DNA of 56,966 nucleotides, taken from assembly GCA_013286565.1 (NCBI GenBank), contig JABDFM010000014.1, positions 1 to 56,966 on the forward strand. The letters run 5' to 3'. Under the pieces are notes generated by a model. It had not been told where the DNA came from. It searched no databases and worked only from the letters and a program-made list of their open reading frames with translations. Source of the DNA: Bacteroidota bacterium. Lineage in GTDB: Bacteria > Bacteroidota > Bacteroidia > Sphingobacteriales > Sphingobacteriaceae. This document shows positions 16,977 through 27,609 of this stretch, piece after piece. The first letter of the stretch is position 1; each line of letters begins with the position of its first letter. The translations under genes and the position numbers were made by a program.

Positions 16977-17606
16977 ATGAAAATACTATTCTATATCGGA
17001 ATCTTATCTGTATTAATACTTACATCCTGTTCCAAAAATAATAAGGGTGTTGATCCTTCAGGCATGCTTACGATAAACGGCACAAAGTACCCTACAGTTA
17101 TAATTGGCTCGCAGACGTGGACTTCAGTAAATTATAACGGCCCGGGTGGCGTCAACTACAACAATAGTTCAGTTAATGACCCGGTATACGGCAAACTATA
17201 TACCTATACAGAGGCAGAAGTCGTTTCGCTTCCATCAGGTTGGCATTTACCAATGCAAAGCGACTTCACTACTTTGTTAATTACAATGGGTGCAACCTCA
17301 ACCACGGGGTATTACAGTTTACAGGATACATCAATCGTAAAACTAATATCAAAAACAACCTGGACGAATGTAAACGGTACTAATTCAACCGGATTTAATG
17401 CCATAGCCACCGGCTTTTGTCACAACTTAAATTTCAGCAATTTTGGAGCGATGACCAATCTTCTATCGTCATCTGAATTTCCTGACGGCGAGCATATGAG
17501 CCTTCAGATATTTGAACCTTATGGTGTCGAAATGTTTACCGGGCTGAATAGTGTAATACCCAATGTAACAGACCGGGGTTCTGTACGCTTTGTGAAGAAT
17601 AACTAA
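16977..17606 (+). CDS. FISUMP-domain lipoprotein
   Basis: 209 aa with lipoprotein signal (LSVLILTSC, Cys about 18). The body matches the Fibrobacter succinogenes major paralogous domain: TVIIGSQTWTSVNYN, YGKLYTYTEAE, LPSGWHLPMQSDFTTLL, and the closing DRGSVRFVKNN. These surface lipoproteins occur in large families in Bacteroidota and Fibrobacteres; their function is unknown, possibly adhesion or binding. It stands alone between the permease and ribBA with more than 240 bp on each side. Confidence 0.85.
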   Translation: MKILFYIGILSVLILTSCSKNNKGVDPSGMLTINGTKYPTVIIGSQTWTSVNYNGPGGVNYNNSSVNDPVYGKLYTYTEAEVVSLPSGWHLPMQSDFTTLLITMGATSTTGYYSLQDTSIVKLISKTTWTNVNGTNSTGFNAIATGFCHNLNFSNFGAMTNLLSSSEFPDGEHMSLQIFEPYGVEMFTGLNSVIPNVTDRGSVRFVKNN

Positions 17607-17701
17607 GAGCCTGCTCAGTACAACCTTTCACCAAGCTGTCCGTAGTATGTTGTCCGAATGTCTCTGACTTCGGACTGATATTTTTGCGTTAGGATAGGAA
17701 T

Positions 17702-17746
17702 GGATAAACCAACTTTCCAACCTTTCAACTTTCCAACACACCCCCC
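17702..17746. repeat. Simple repeat of CAACTTTCCAAC-type words
   Basis: A short stretch in which AACTTTCCAACCTTTCAACTTTCCAAC repeats a roughly 9-10-bp word three times with small changes. A reversed-strand relative (AAGGTTGGAATGTTGG) lies after the permease at about 16741-16757. It resembles the other word-like repeats at 27524, 29023 and 53624. Confidence 0.5.
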
Positions 17747-17763
17747 AAAGCAACTTTTACAAA

Positions 17764-17785
17764 TATCCGACCGTAATGGTTAGGT
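17764..17785. promoter_or_regulatory. Second copy of the TATCCGACCG motif, upstream of ribBA
   Basis: TATCCGACC-GTAAT-GGTTAGGT differs from the site at 9652-9672 at only a few positions, and lies 107 bp before the ribBA start. A TAACTTTG matching the -7 consensus follows at 17793-17800, so the motif would overlap the -33 region, as expected of an operator. Confidence 0.4.
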
Positions 17786-17873
17786 TATCAGTTAACTTTG
17801 TAACTTACACAAACACGTAATGGCTTTTGTGAAGCCTTTTTATATTAAGCCATTATAGCCCTACAGAAAAAAT

Positions 17874-19076
17874 ATGCTGAATACCATACAGGAAGCAATA
17901 GCATCCATCAAAGCAGGTAAAACCATTATAGTAGTTGACGATGAGGACCGCGAAAATGAAGGCGACTTTTTAACCGCCGCTCATAACGCTACCCCAGAAA
18001 CCATTAATTTCATGATCCGTCATGGCAGGGGATTGGTATGTGCGCCCATTACCGCCCAGCGCGCTAAAGAGCTGGAGCTGGAGCCGATGGTGACCAATAA
18101 TACCACTTCGCACGAAACCAATTTTACGGTTTCGGTCGACTTGCTGGCGGGTTGCACCACGGGTATTTCCGCATCCGACCGTTCAAAAACTGTCCTTTCG
18201 CTCATAGACCCGGCAACTGTGCCGGCTGATCTGGGTCGTCCGGGTCATATATTTCCATTGATAGCCAAAGATGGCGGCGTGCTGCGCCGCACGGGGCATA
18301 CCGAAGCGGCTATTGATATGGCTGTTTTAGCTGGTTTTGAGCCAGCGGGGGTAATATGCGAGATCATGAAGGAAGATGGCGAAATGGCCCGCCTGCCTGA
18401 TCTGCTGCAGATGGCTAAAGAGTTTGACCTGAAGATCATATCGATAAAGGACCTGATAGAATACCGTTTAACTGCCGAAACGCTTATCCATAAAGAAGTA
18501 TCGGTTAAGATGCCAACGGAGTGGGGCGATTTTGATATGATCGCTTACACCCAACTGGATACCGGTCAGCATCACCTGGCTTTGGTGAAAGGTACCTGGG
18601 AGCCCGGCGAAGCCGTATTGGTGCGTGTGCATAGCTCATGCGTTACCGGTGATATTTTCGGTTCGTGCCGGTGCGATTGCGGCCCGCAATTACATAAGGC
18701 GATGGAAATGATCAGCAACGAAGGTAAAGGCGTGGTAGTTTACATGAACCAGGAGGGGCGCGGCATTGGTCTGATCAATAAACTTAAAGCCTACCATTTG
18801 CAGGAAAACGGTTTGGATACTGTTGAAGCGAACATCAAACTCGGCTTCAAAATGGATCAGCGTGATTATGGTATAGGCGCGCAGATATTGCGCAGCCTGG
18901 GCATATCAAAGATGAAGTTAATGAGCAATAACCCTAAAAAGCGGGCCGGGTTGGTAGGATACGGGCTTGAAGTGGTTGAAAACATACCGATCGAGATCAA
19001 ACCAAACCCGCATAACGAGGCTTATCTCAGAACCAAAAGGGATAAAATGGATCACACCATATTGCGCGATCACTGA
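17874..19076 (+). CDS. ribBA: Bifunctional 3,4-dihydroxy-2-butanone-4-phosphate synthase / GTP cyclohydrolase II
   Basis: 400 aa, two riboflavin-pathway enzymes in one chain. Residues 1-200 are RibB: the metal-site motif [11 protein letters not shown], then [12 protein letters not shown] and [12 protein letters not shown]. Residues about 205-400 are Rib[21 protein letters not shown] with the zinc Cys residues, [12 protein letters not shown], and [16 protein letters not shown]. Together they convert ribulose 5-phosphate and GTP into the two precursors of lumazine. Both active sites look intact. The 3' end overlaps the convergent tamB stop by 7 bp. No FMN riboswitch is recognisable in the 130 bp upstream. 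Confidence 0.97.
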   Translation: MLNTIQEAIASIKAGKTIIVVDDEDRENEGDFLTAAHNATPETINFMIRHGRGLVCAPITAQRAKELELEPMVTNNTTSHETNFTVSVDLLAGCTTGISASDRSKTVLSLIDPATVPADLGRPGHIFPLIAKDGGVLRRTGHTEAAIDMAVLAGFEPAGVICEIMKEDGEMARLPDLLQMAKEFDLKIISIKDLIEYRLTAETLIHKEVSVKMPTEWGDFDMIAYTQLDTGQHHLALVKGTWEPGEAVLVRVHSSCVTGDIFGSCRCDCGPQLHKAMEMISNEGKGVVVYMNQEGRGIGLINKLKAYHLQENGLDTVEANIKLGFKMDQRDYGIGAQILRSLGISKMKLMSNNPKKRAGLVGYGLEVVENIPIEIKPNPHNEAYLRTKRDKMDHTILRDH

Positions 19077-22000
19077 TCGTTTTCATCGTTAGTAACCCCG
19101 GTATTGCCTGTAGTAGCTGGATGAGGGGCCGGGGGAGTATTCGGGGCAGCACCAGGAGTGGTTGTTGGGAATGGAAGCGGTGTTACTGTTTTCTTTTTGC
19201 CTTTGCCTAATATGTTTCTCATAAACTCGCCAAACGTATCAAAATCCCTTTGGTACACCAGCCCAAGCCCGTTTACATATTGCGTGGTTAGCTGCGGGTC
19301 AATAGTAGTTAGTGTAGTGGCGTTTAAAAGCCGGTAGGAGTAACGTGCCGTTAGGTTGCCATTATTGGTAATGAGATACTGCGCGCTAAAATCCTTTGAA
19401 AGCGTATTAAAATTCGAATTAAATAAGCTGGTGTTATTGTTAAACAAGTCGCTTGTCCCGGTGGTAGAATACAAGCTGCCGCTCAATACAAAACGTTCCT
19501 TAAACAGCCTGAGCGAAGCGCTGGCATCATTAAACGAGCGTATGTTAAGGTCGAGGCTTTTTATGGCGTTTGATTGAGATATTACCGTATTGAGCTTATT
19601 GAATGCAAACTCGCTCACCGCTTCCCCGGCAGTTTGTAAAGTTTGTTGGGTGAGGTCACTGCCGCCGGTGCCGGTGGCAAATTGCCGCCTTACAATGATA
19701 CTTAGCGCCTGCTGGCTGCGGTTATTATAATCATTCAAATAGGTGCCCAAGTCATCCTTAACAGAGGGGTCGGTAGGGAAATTAAAGTCAAAATCGATGG
19801 TTGGATGTAGCAGGGATTTGGTTAACAGTAGATTAGCCTGTACCAATACCTGCTGGGCGCCTCCGGGATATGCCAGGCCCGCGGCAGTATAAAGGTTCTG
19901 AATATTGGTGCGTACCTCGTATATGGCGTTCATGTTAATTTCCGCGTTGTTGGGGTTGCCCGTCCAGCGTATAGTACCGCCCTGTGTTACCTGGAAGTTT
20001 TTGGTGATCACATTCTTTGCAATAAATTCAAACTTACCGGATGAGATCAGGAAATCACCAAACATGCTAAAATCACCCAGGCTGCTGATGTTCAGGTTTA
20101 AATTATGGGCTACGCCGCTTCCTTCCAGTTTACCGTAATCTGTAGTGATCTTTACAATAGTTTTTTCATCAACACTCAAATCAAAATTCAGAGAGATACC
20201 ATTAAATGCCTTTACCTTATCTGCGGCTTTTGTAGAGTCCTTATGGCTTACATACTTTATAAAATCATAATCTTCCGCAACTGACGAAGTATTGAGGGGG
20301 ATATTGAACACCGTTCCGGCTTCTGTTTTGGCTTGGATGTCGATCTTCATATTATCGGTAGGCCCGCTAAAGCTGAAACGGCCGGTACCATAAGCCGTAC
20401 CATAATAAATATGATTATCCCTGAAAGTGGTGTTCAGCGCCATCAGGTTTTTGGTGGTAAGCACCGCTTCAATATCCGGGTTAGCCAGGTTGTTCAGATC
20501 AACCTTGCCCATAGCGGTACCCTCGCCACCGTGGCTATCCTTCAGCACCAGGTTATCTACATTGATCACACTGTTTACCACGCTTAGCTTATTGTTGATG
20601 GTATAGGCCGTTTTTAAATAATTGACGGTTACACCTGTATTTGCTAAGGTGATATCGCCGTTTAGCTGCGGGTCAGACGTTGTGCCGGATAATTTCAGAT
20701 CAGTTGAAATGGTGCCCTTCAGATTTGATACCAGGTCCTTCACAAAAGGTGTAAATATAACGGCTTCTGTTTGGTTCATCTTAATATTGAAGTCGAGCTT
20801 GTCATCCGTGTTTTTTCCCAGTAGGTAGGCTCCCTCAATATTCATGGTTTCCAGCCCACGGTTAATGATGTTCATTTTTACATTGGCCTGGGTTCGGTTA
20901 CTATCTAATGATGAGGCTATTTTTACATTCCCAATAAATGTTTTGTTCATTACGAATGAATCGATCCCTAAATGAGCGTCAAACGTAGGCGTTTTAGTAA
21001 TGGAGCTTAATAACACATCACCGTTAAGCGTGCCCTTTAATTTCACGTCTGCCGATTTGGTCAACTGGTCAAGCGTTCCCATGCTGAATTTGTCGAATTC
21101 CACTTTTAGCTGATCAGCAGGGTCAGCTGAAATAAAACCGTTTATCCTTACCTTCTGCGACCCTCTCGAAAGCTCAAAACCCGATACCTGTGTCTTACCG
21201 TCCAATAGCCTTACCCTTACCTGGTCGGTTATGCGCCAGGTCTGATTTTCCAGTATCACATCCGATGGTAATAGTTTCAGCTTCGCTGTAGTATCGCGGC
21301 CAAACTGCACCAAACCATAAAGGTCCAACTGGTTGGTAGCGTCTTTGTCAGCCAGCTTGACGTTAAAATTGAGACTGTCTTTTTTCAGGAAATTGGAGAT
21401 GTTTATATTCTTGATAAACAGGCTGTCGGTAAAGTTGATACGGCTTAAGGATACGTTTAGCTGCAGGTCTTTATCCGTCGTGTTTTCATCAATAATAAAA
21501 TCATGGAAAACGGTTTTGCCGTATTGTATTGTTTTAATTAAGCCGGTAAGCGTCGCCGTTTTATCTGCTGAATTGAATTGCCCGATGAAAGTGCCCTGGT
21601 CTGGTACTTTTAAGTCGGGTACAAACACAGCCAGCAACGGGTTAACGTCTTTGATTGTTAAATTGAAAGAAAAGTTTTGCGGTTTTGGCGTAACAATATC
21701 CATCTTTAGCGAAGGAATGTATTTTTTAACGATGGTTTTAAAGTACGATGGCAAAGTGTTCAGGTCATAATTCCCTTTCAGGCTGCCATCAGCCATGTCT
21801 GACCTCAGGCTGATCTCGCGGCCATCGCCAACCCCATTGGCTGCTAAATAAATAGAATCCACCAGGTAATTATTCCGAGGGTCAACTATCCGGATGGGCG
21901 ATACCAGTATTTTGCCCACTGTATTATTCAGCGTATTGCCCGAAAAATTGGTGGCAAACTTTGCGCTGAGGGTAATGGTATCATCGATCAGTTTGAGCGT

Positions 22001-23566
22001 GTGCAGATTGGCATCGGTAACATTTGCTTCAAAATTATAAACCGGCAGCTTAGGGTTCAGGTTGATGCTCCCGCTGGCATCCAGCTTAATGTTTTTATCA
22101 TTAATGGTTACCTGCGCATTTGCCACTTGTTTTGCAAAAGTGCCGTTCAGGCTAAGGTTATTGTAAGTGTACCCTTTAAAGCTGACGTTTTTAATTTGCG
22201 CGTCCAGCTTTTCGGTCAGATTTTTTATATCATCTCCGCCGCCGGTAACGTTGGCGGTGAGGGTAGTGCGGCCCAGATCGCTTACATCCAATAAACTGCC
22301 TAAGTCGAAATTATAAGTGGCTATTTTACCGCTATAGCTGGGTACCCCGGCCTTATTTATTTTGAGGTTAATATCCGGGTCGAACCTGCCCAGTTTGGTT
22401 TTAAAGGTGCCATAGGCCACAAAATCATTTTGCAGGCCGGTGAACCTGCCTGTGAAATTTACCTCGCCAAATTTGGCTATGATATCCGGTACCTTCGCGT
22501 TCGCCTTACCGCTGAAATTACTGTATAGAAAATCAAGATCTTTTTTATTTGTAGCTACCTGCTCAAAATTCAACTCCAGGAAAGTGTTGTTCCAATCCGG
22601 TAAACCTTTCAGGCTAAAATCTCCTTTAACATAAGTGGCCTGTCCGCCGGTGATCAGCAGGTCTTTTGCTTTTAGATTGTTTACATAACCTTTGATGTGC
22701 CCGTCCAGCCCAAGGTCGAATTTTGTTTTTTCGAGTCCGTCAGTAAAGTAGGCGATATCGCTTGATGATATCTGCGAACTTTTAAAATCGCCTTCCATAT
22801 AAACGCGGTCGTTGATGTGGCTACCCACATCATCAAACGATTTAAACCTCATCCTGAAATAATTTTTCAGGTCGGAGTGGAGGGTTTGTACGTGCATGTT
22901 TTGCACCAGTATTTGGTTGGTATCCACCGTGGCGTTACCGCTTAAGTTCTTTAAATAAAAACCGCTTTTATCGCGCAGTGTTAGCCTGTCAATTTTCCCT
23001 TTGAAAAGGTGGTGGACGAGGTCGATATGCTCTATAACTGTGCTGAAATGCTTTACATCGATATCGTCAAAGTTTACCTGTGCCATCGCCGTATCAACCA
23101 ATTGGTTTTTGAACCTGAAGTGGAAATTATTAATGGCGACTTTCTCCAAATCAATTTTCCAGGGTGCCGAAGGTGTTTTTGAAGTATCGGGTGTATTGAA
23201 GTAATCAATAATAAATTTGAGGTTACTGGTGCTGTCTTTTTGGTTCTTCAGGTAAGCAGAGCCATTATCCAGTTGTACCAGGCTGAGGATGAGCGTGCGC
23301 TGATTGATGCTGCTGATCAATGAAAAGCCGCTGATATCAACCGTTAGCTTTGGTGTGCTGAGCAAGGTATCCTGCTTTTTATCCAGTACATAAAAACCCT
23401 CCAATACCACAGATGAGAAAGGTTTTAAGTAAAGGCTTTTGATATCAACCTTTGTCTTTAACTTTTCAGATAGGTAAGCGGTGGCTTTTTTGGCCGCCCA
23501 GGTTTGAACCGGTTTATATTGAAATAGCAGCAGGACAATGCTCAACATCAATAATACAACCAGCAC
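19070..23566 (-). CDS. tamB: TamB-like translocation and assembly module protein (DUF490)
   Basis: 1498 aa. A hydrophobic N-terminal anchor ([14 protein letters not shown]) is followed by a very long run of beta-strand repeats and the C-terminal DUF490/TamB region ([57 protein letters not shown]). The last 60 residues are proline-rich. TamB-type proteins bridge the periplasm and are implicated in outer-membrane protein assembly and lipid transport. Start is uncertain: GTG at 23566 is the first standard codon, but the frame is open upstream and encodes [13 protein letters not shown], a better membrane-anchor start, from a possible ATT at 23599. Divergent from tsaD. Confidence 0.92.
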   Translation of the reverse strand: MLVVLLMLSIVLLLFQYKPVQTWAAKKATAYLSEKLKTKVDIKSLYLKPFSSVVLEGFYVLDKKQDTLLSTPKLTVDISGFSLISSINQRTLILSLVQLDNGSAYLKNQKDSTSNLKFIIDYFNTPDTSKTPSAPWKIDLEKVAINNFHFRFKNQLVDTAMAQVNFDDIDVKHFSTVIEHIDLVHHLFKGKIDRLTLRDKSGFYLKNLSGNATVDTNQILVQNMHVQTLHSDLKNYFRMRFKSFDDVGSHINDRVYMEGDFKSSQISSSDIAYFTDGLEKTKFDLGLDGHIKGYVNNLKAKDLLITGGQATYVKGDFSLKGLPDWNNTFLELNFEQVATNKKDLDFLYSNFSGKANAKVPDIIAKFGEVNFTGRFTGLQNDFVAYGTFKTKLGRFDPDINLKINKAGVPSYSGKIATYNFDLGSLLDVSDLGRTTLTANVTGGGDDIKNLTEKLDAQIKNVSFKGYTYNNLSLNGTFAKQVANAQVTINDKNIKLDASGSINLNPKLPVYNFEANVTDANLHTLKLIDDTITLSAKFATNFSGNTLNNTVGKILVSPIRIVDPRNNYLVDSIYLAANGVGDGREISLRSDMADGSLKGNYDLNTLPSYFKTIVKKYIPSLKMDIVTPKPQNFSFNLTIKDVNPLLAVFVPDLKVPDQGTFIGQFNSADKTATLTGLIKTIQYGKTVFHDFIIDENTTDKDLQLNVSLSRINFTDSLFIKNINISNFLKKDSLNFNVKLADKDATNQLDLYGLVQFGRDTTAKLKLLPSDVILENQTWRITDQVRVRLLDGKTQVSGFELSRGSQKVRINGFISADPADQLKVEFDKFSMGTLDQLTKSADVKLKGTLNGDVLLSSITKTPTFDAHLGIDSFVMNKTFIGNVKIASSLDSNRTQANVKMNIINRGLETMNIEGAYLLGKNTDDKLDFNIKMNQTEAVIFTPFVKDLVSNLKGTISTDLKLSGTTSDPQLNGDITLANTGVTVNYLKTAYTINNKLSVVNSVINVDNLVLKDSHGGEGTAMGKVDLNNLANPDIEAVLTTKNLMALNTTFRDNHIYYGTAYGTGRFSFSGPTDNMKIDIQAKTEAGTVFNIPLNTSSVAEDYDFIKYVSHKDSTKAADKVKAFNGISLNFDLSVDEKTIVKITTDYGKLEGSGVAHNLNLNISSLGDFSMFGDFLISSGKFEFIAKNVITKNFQVTQGGTIRWTGNPNNAEINMNAIYEVRTNIQNLYTAAGLAYPGGAQQVLVQANLLLTKSLLHPTIDFDFNFPTDPSVKDDLGTYLNDYNNRSQQALSIIVRRQFATGTGGSDLTQQTLQTAGEAVSEFAFNKLNTVISQSNAIKSLDLNIRSFNDASASLRLFKERFVLSGSLYSTTGTSDLFNNNTSLFNSNFNTLSKDFSAQYLITNNGNLTARYSYRLLNATTLTTIDPQLTTQYVNGLGLVYQRDFDTFGEFMRNILGKGKKKTVTPLPFPTTTPGAAPNTPPAPHPATTGNTGVTNDENDQ

Positions 23567-23759
23567 GATCCCTAACGCTATTTTGAGTAGTTTTTTAATA
23601 ACTTTGTATTTTTAAAATGGATGCGCAAAAATATAAATTCAAACACGTATAAACTGTTTTAGTTTTTGAACATATTAACGTTAGGTTTTCGACTTTTTTT
23701 AAGGCCGAAGGTTTATTAGTTTTTGTATTTAAAATTTGCCTTTTTGACTGATAACGAAC

Positions 23760-24761
23760 GTGCCTGTAATACTCGGAATTGAATCTTCATGTGATGAAAC
23801 CTCAGCCTCGATATGCGCCGACGGTGTGATATTAAGCAATGTAATTGCCAACCAAACCATACACGAAGCTTACGGCGGTGTTGTGCCCGAGCTGGCCTCG
23901 CGTGTTCACCAGCAAAATATTGTCCCTGCGGTACAGCAAGCATTATTTAACGCAAAAATAAGCAAAAATGATATCGACGCCGTTGCTTTTACCCGTGGCC
24001 CGGGGCTTTTAGGTTCCCTGCTGGTTGGCGTGTCATTTGCCAAGGCGTTTGCTTTAGCCAAAGGTTTGCCGCTGATCGAGATCAACCACATGCAAGCCCA
24101 CGTTTTGGCCCACTTTATTGATGATCCTAAACCCGGTTTCCCATTCCTGTGCCTTACGGTATCGGGCGGGCATACACAGATCGTATTGGTGAAAGATCAC
24201 TTCGATATGGAAGTGATCGGTCAAACCACCGATGATGCCGCAGGCGAAGCGCTGGATAAAACCAGTAAGGTATTGGGCCTGCCATATCCCGGCGGACCGT
24301 TCATTGATAAATATGCCCGTTTGGGTAACCCGGATGCCTATAAATTCCCTGAACCACAGATACCCGGACTTGATTTCAGTTTCAGTGGTTTAAAAACGTC
24401 GATTATGTATTTTATCAGGGACAATGTAAAACTGAACCCTGATTTTTTACAGGATAATATGGCTGACATTTGTGCCTCGGTTGAAAAACGGGTAGTCACC
24501 ATTTTATTAAACAAGCTAAAAAAAGCAGCGATACAATATAACATCAAAGATATCGCCCTTGCAGGTGGTGTGTCCGCCAACACCGGGTTAAGGCAAGGCT
24601 TAACTCAATTAGGCGACGAAATGGGCTGGAATACTTTTATCCCCAAATTTGAATACTGCACCGATAATGCCGCCATGATCGCCATTACAGGCTATTATAA
24701 ATATCTGAAAGGCGAATTTGCAGGCCAGGATATTGCGCCGCTGGCGAGGATGCCGTTTTGA
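23760..24761 (+). CDS. tsaD: tRNA N6-adenosine threonylcarbamoyltransferase
   Basis: 333 aa starting with GTG at 23760. The ASKHA-fold motifs are clear: GIESSCDETSAS, the iron-binding HMQAHVLAHF, SGGHTQIVLV, YPGGPFID and LAGGVSANTGLR, ending with the DNAAMIA site. With TsaB, TsaE and TsaC it makes the t6A37 modification of tRNAs that read ANN codons, including the tRNA-Met in this window. The position divergent from tamB is, from memory, common in Bacteroidota. Confidence 0.97.
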   Translation: MPVILGIESSCDETSASICADGVILSNVIANQTIHEAYGGVVPELASRVHQQNIVPAVQQALFNAKISKNDIDAVAFTRGPGLLGSLLVGVSFAKAFALAKGLPLIEINHMQAHVLAHFIDDPKPGFPFLCLTVSGGHTQIVLVKDHFDMEVIGQTTDDAAGEALDKTSKVLGLPYPGGPFIDKYARLGNPDAYKFPEPQIPGLDFSFSGLKTSIMYFIRDNVKLNPDFLQDNMADICASVEKRVVTILLNKLKKAAIQYNIKDIALAGGVSANTGLRQGLTQLGDEMGWNTFIPKFEYCTDNAAMIAITGYYKYLKGEFAGQDIAPLARMPF

Positions 24762-24870
24762 GCCCCCTGCCCCTGAAGGGGAGCAATAAGATTTCGCCAC
24801 AAGCATGTCAATTAATTTAATATTTTTGCAACCACACTAATTTATTCCCCCTTTAGGGGGTTAGGGGGCT
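24761..24870. repeat. Paired C/G-rich palindromes after tsaD
   Basis: AGCCCCCT at 24761-24768 is inverted as AGGGGGCT at 24863-24870. Just inside each arm is a hairpin (CCCCTGAAGGGG at 24770-24781; CCCCCTTTAGGGGG at 24847-24860). The first base is the last base of the tsaD stop codon, and the end is 2 bp before the next start codon. Confidence 0.7.
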
Positions 24871-24872
24871 TA

Positions 24873-25043
24873 ATGAACATTCCATCTCTCATCTTCTGGT
24901 CCATTTTTGTACTGCCGCTGGTTATATTTTTGATATGGCTGATGCGCCAGGACAAGCGTAAAGGCAAAACCGGGCTTATCGTTGTAGCCATCATCGTCAT
25001 CGGCGCAATTGTGTGGATGTATATAAAAACCGGCGGGCACTGA
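24873..25043 (+). CDS. 56-aa small membrane protein
   Basis: A short gene with ATG at 24873 and TGA at 25041-25043. It encodes two clear membrane segments (residues about 5-24, SLIFWSIFVLPLVIFLIWLM, and about 35-51, LIVVAIIVIGAIVWMYI) separated by a strongly basic loop RQDKRKGKTG. The hydrophobic pattern and intact frame argue for a real small protein. It lies on the tsaD strand, separated from it by a repeat. Function unknown. Confidence 0.65.
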   Translation: MNIPSLIFWSIFVLPLVIFLIWLMRQDKRKGKTGLIVVAIIVIGAIVWMYIKTGGH

Positions 25044-25080
25044 TTTGCCTGAACCACAACCTTAACACTCAATTATTTCA

Positions 25081-25485
25081 ATGAAACTGGAGCATAATTG
25101 GAAATATAAATCACTACTTAACCTTGAAAAGATAAGTGATCACAGTATTCCTGAGGATACTTCCAGATTGGTAAGACGGTGTAATGAATTACTTAGATTT
25201 CCACTCAACGAATTTACTATTGAAGATTTGAGACTGATGATCGGACAGCAATTCAGTTTAGTATATCTTATTCCGCTTGCTATTGAAAAACTGAATGACG
25301 ACTTATTTGCAGAAGGTGACTTTTATCCTGGGGATCTCTTAGCTATAGTCTTAAAAATCGACCCGATTTTTTGGAAAGAAAATCAGGAAATATGGATAGG
25401 GTTAAACAAACTGATCTCGAATCGGAAAGACGAAATAGAAGCTGAGGGGATTTCGACAAAAATGTTTAACGATAGTCAATCCTAA
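25081..25485 (+). CDS. CDI-immunity-like (CdiI_2 family-like) protein, orphan
   Basis: 134-aa soluble protein. The stretch LNEFTIEDLRLMIGQQFSLVYLIPLAIEKLNDDLFAEGDFYPGDLL is characteristic of the contact-dependent growth-inhibition immunity family I know as CdiI_2. Proteins of this family bind and neutralise polymorphic toxin domains. No toxin gene, Rhs/CdiA fragment or secretion gene is nearby, so this is either an orphan immunity gene protecting against neighbours' toxins or a family member with another role. Base composition is AT-richer than the flanking tsaD. Confidence 0.7.
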   Translation: MKLEHNWKYKSLLNLEKISDHSIPEDTSRLVRRCNELLRFPLNEFTIEDLRLMIGQQFSLVYLIPLAIEKLNDDLFAEGDFYPGDLLAIVLKIDPIFWKENQEIWIGLNKLISNRKDEIEAEGISTKMFNDSQS

Positions 25486-25544
25486 TTCCAGATATGAAAA
25501 CCTCCCCAAAATGGAAAGGCTTTCAATATCGGTTAAATCTAAAA

Positions 25545-26558
25545 TTACTCCGTTTCTACCGGCAATTTCTCACCAGTAACTTCTTCTTTTATCCTGGCTT
25601 CCAGTTCGTCCATCAGTTCAGGGTTATCCAGCAGTAATTGCTTCACGGCATCACGGCCTTGACCCAAGCGGGTTTCGCCATAGCTAAACCATGAACCCGC
25701 TTTTTTGATGATGTTATGTTCCACACCCAGGTCGATGATCTCGCCTGCTTTGGAAATACCCTCGCCAAACATAATATCAAACTCAGCTATGCGGAATGGC
25801 GGTGCCACTTTGTTTTTTACAATTTTAACTTTTACACGGTTGCCTGATACTTCATCGGTATCTTTGATCTGCGATATGCGGCGAATATCCAAACGTACCG
25901 AAGCATAGAATTTGAGCGCATTACCACCCGTAGTAGTTTCAGGGTTACCGAACATCACGCCTATCTTATCGCGCAGCTGGTTGATAAATATGCAGCAGCA
26001 CCCAGTTTTGCTGATGGTACCGGTAAGTTTACGCAAAGCCTGCGACATTAAGCGTGCCTGCAAACCCATCTTGCTATCACCCATTTCGCCTTCGATCTCA
26101 GCTTTTGGTACTAACGCGGCAACGGAGTCGATCACCAGAATATCAATAGCTCCTGAACGGATCAGGTTATCGGCAATTTCCAACGCTTGCTCACCATTAT
26201 CCGGCTGGGATATCAGGAGGTTCTCCACATCAACCCCTAATTTCTTGGCATAAAAACGGTCAAAGGCATGTTCTGCATCAATAAAAGCAGCAATGCCACC
26301 ATTTTTCTGCGACTCGGCAATGGCATGGATAGCCAATGTAGTTTTACCTGATGATTCGGGGCCGTATATTTCTATCACACGTCCTTTTGGCAAACCGCCC
26401 ACACCCAGGGCAATATCCAGACCCAAAGAGCCGGTTGATATCACATCGATAGACTCAATCGCCGTATCGCCCAGTTTCATTATGGTGCCTTTTCCGTATG
26501 ATTTTTCAAGCTTATCTAAAGTAAGCTGTAATGCTTTTAATTTTTCTGTGCTGCTCAT
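25545..26558 (-). CDS. recA: Recombinase RecA
   Basis: 337 aa. Walker A is [11 protein letters not shown], Walker B is [17 protein letters not shown], loop L1/L2 region [48 protein letters not shown], all intact. Catalyses homologous strand exchange and would stimulate LexA-type cleavage if a LexA is present. A -7 element lies 21 bp upstream of the start (26579-26586). No E. coli-type SOS box is seen upstream, which is common in this phylum. Confidence 0.98.
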   Translation of the reverse strand: MSSTEKLKALQLTLDKLEKSYGKGTIMKLGDTAIESIDVISTGSLGLDIALGVGGLPKGRVIEIYGPESSGKTTLAIHAIAESQKNGGIAAFIDAEHAFDRFYAKKLGVDVENLLISQPDNGEQALEIADNLIRSGAIDILVIDSVAALVPKAEIEGEMGDSKMGLQARLMSQALRKLTGTISKTGCCCIFINQLRDKIGVMFGNPETTTGGNALKFYASVRLDIRRISQIKDTDEVSGNRVKVKIVKNKVAPPFRIAEFDIMFGEGISKAGEIIDLGVEHNIIKKAGSWFSYGETRLGQGRDAVKQLLLDNPELMDELEARIKEEVTGEKLPVETE

Positions 26559-26578
26559 TGTTTGAAGTTTCGAATAAA

Positions 26579-26610
26579 CAAATATAAGTAATAGTTTTCA
26601 ATAATACTAA
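26579..26610 (-). promoter_or_regulatory. recA: Candidate recA promoter
   Basis: On the minus strand TTAG (26607-26610), 20 bp, TATATTTG (26579-26586), close to the Bacteroidota consensus. The start codon follows about 20 bp downstream. The rest of the recA-nth gap (26587-26727) is very AT-rich, with no gene. Confidence 0.5.
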
Positions 26611-26727
26611 TTATATTAGTAATTTAATTAAATTAATTAGGAAATACCTAAAATATTGGTAAGGATTTAAGCAAACCCGCCATTAGCCATTAACCAAAAT
26701 CAAACTTAATCAACTATAAGAAATCAA

Positions 26728-27489
26728 TCAAATATCTTTATCCACACTGCGTTTTTTCAACTCTTTGCTGATGATATTCAGTTGTTTTTTCTTCTTGAGG
26801 TCTTTGGCTTTCTTCGTTTTCAGGGCTTCTGCTTTTAACAGGGCTGCCTCGGTGTTATTGCGGTCGTAGTATCGGCAAAACCAGCTGATGGGGCATATTT
26901 CGCATTTGGGGCTGCGGGCTACGCAAATATATCGCCCATGCAATATCAGCCAGTGATGGGCTATGCCGAGTGTTTCTCGTGGAAGAAATTCAGTCAACTG
27001 CTTTTCAACGGCAAGCGGGGTGCGGGCATTGGTAGTTAGCCCGATACGGTTAGCCACCCTGAAAACATGGGTATCCACGGCAATGGCTGGTAAATCGAAT
27101 ACCACGGATGCGATCACATTAGCAGTTTTGCGACCCACGCCCGGCATTTTTTGCAGATCGTTAAGGTCGGATGGTACTTCGCCATTAAATACTTCCACCA
27201 GCATTTTAGCCATGCCCACCAAATGTTTGGCTTTGTTGTTTGGGTAACTTACGCTGCGGATATAATTAAAAACCTCATCGGATGTTGATGCTGCCAGTGC
27301 TGCAGGCGTAGGAAATTGTTTGAACAGCGCAGGGGTAACCTGGTTGATACGCTTATCTGTACATTGAGCCGAAAGGATCACCGCTACCAGCAATTCGAAC
27401 GGACTGGAATAATGCAACTCGGTAACCGCGCTGGGCTGATGTTTGGAAAAATATTCGACAAAATGACGGTAGCGTTCAGGTTTTAGCAT
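26728..27489 (-). CDS. nth: Endonuclease III (DNA glycosylase / AP lyase)
   Basis: 253 aa. The helix-hairpin-helix ends in PGVGRKTANVIASVVF with the catalytic Lys; the catalytic Asp lies in AVDTHVFRVANRIGL. The iron-sulfur loop is complete: C-x6-C-x2-C-x5-C in CVARSPKCEICPISWFC. It removes oxidised pyrimidines. After the cluster there is a Lys-rich tail of about 40 residues (KAEALKTKKAKDLKKKKQLN) that is longer than in the 211-aa E. coli enzyme and may bind DNA unspecifically. Confidence 0.96.
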   Translation of the reverse strand: MLKPERYRHFVEYFSKHQPSAVTELHYSSPFELLVAVILSAQCTDKRINQVTPALFKQFPTPAALAASTSDEVFNYIRSVSYPNNKAKHLVGMAKMLVEVFNGEVPSDLNDLQKMPGVGRKTANVIASVVFDLPAIAVDTHVFRVANRIGLTTNARTPLAVEKQLTEFLPRETLGIAHHWLILHGRYICVARSPKCEICPISWFCRYYDRNNTEAALLKAEALKTKKAKDLKKKKQLNIISKELKKRSVDKDI

Positions 27490-27523
27490 GGGACAAAGAT
27501 AATTTGCTTAACCTGTAATTGAA

Positions 27524-27598
27524 AGTCCATAGACCATAGTCGATGGTCAATAGTGAAAAAGACCATAGTCTATGGGCTATCGTCCATAGACTATGGTC
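27524..27598. repeat. CCATAGTCTATGG word repeat with a 15-bp perfect hairpin
   Basis: Four variants of the word CCATAG-n-CTATGG occur within 75 bp. The last two form a perfect 15-bp stem (27561-27575 with 27584-27598) with an 8-nt loop. It lies between nth and the upstream small gene on the same strand and may end transcription of the latter, but no T run follows. Confidence 0.7.
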
Positions 27599-27609
27599 TA
27601 AATAACGAA

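Noticed and set aside
17607..17873. FMN riboswitch upstream of ribBA
   Set aside because: None of the conserved RFN-element helices could be found; only the short dyad and a -7 element are visible.
25545..27489. SOS/LexA operon
   Set aside because: No palindromic LexA-type box was found upstream of recA, nth or uvrA.
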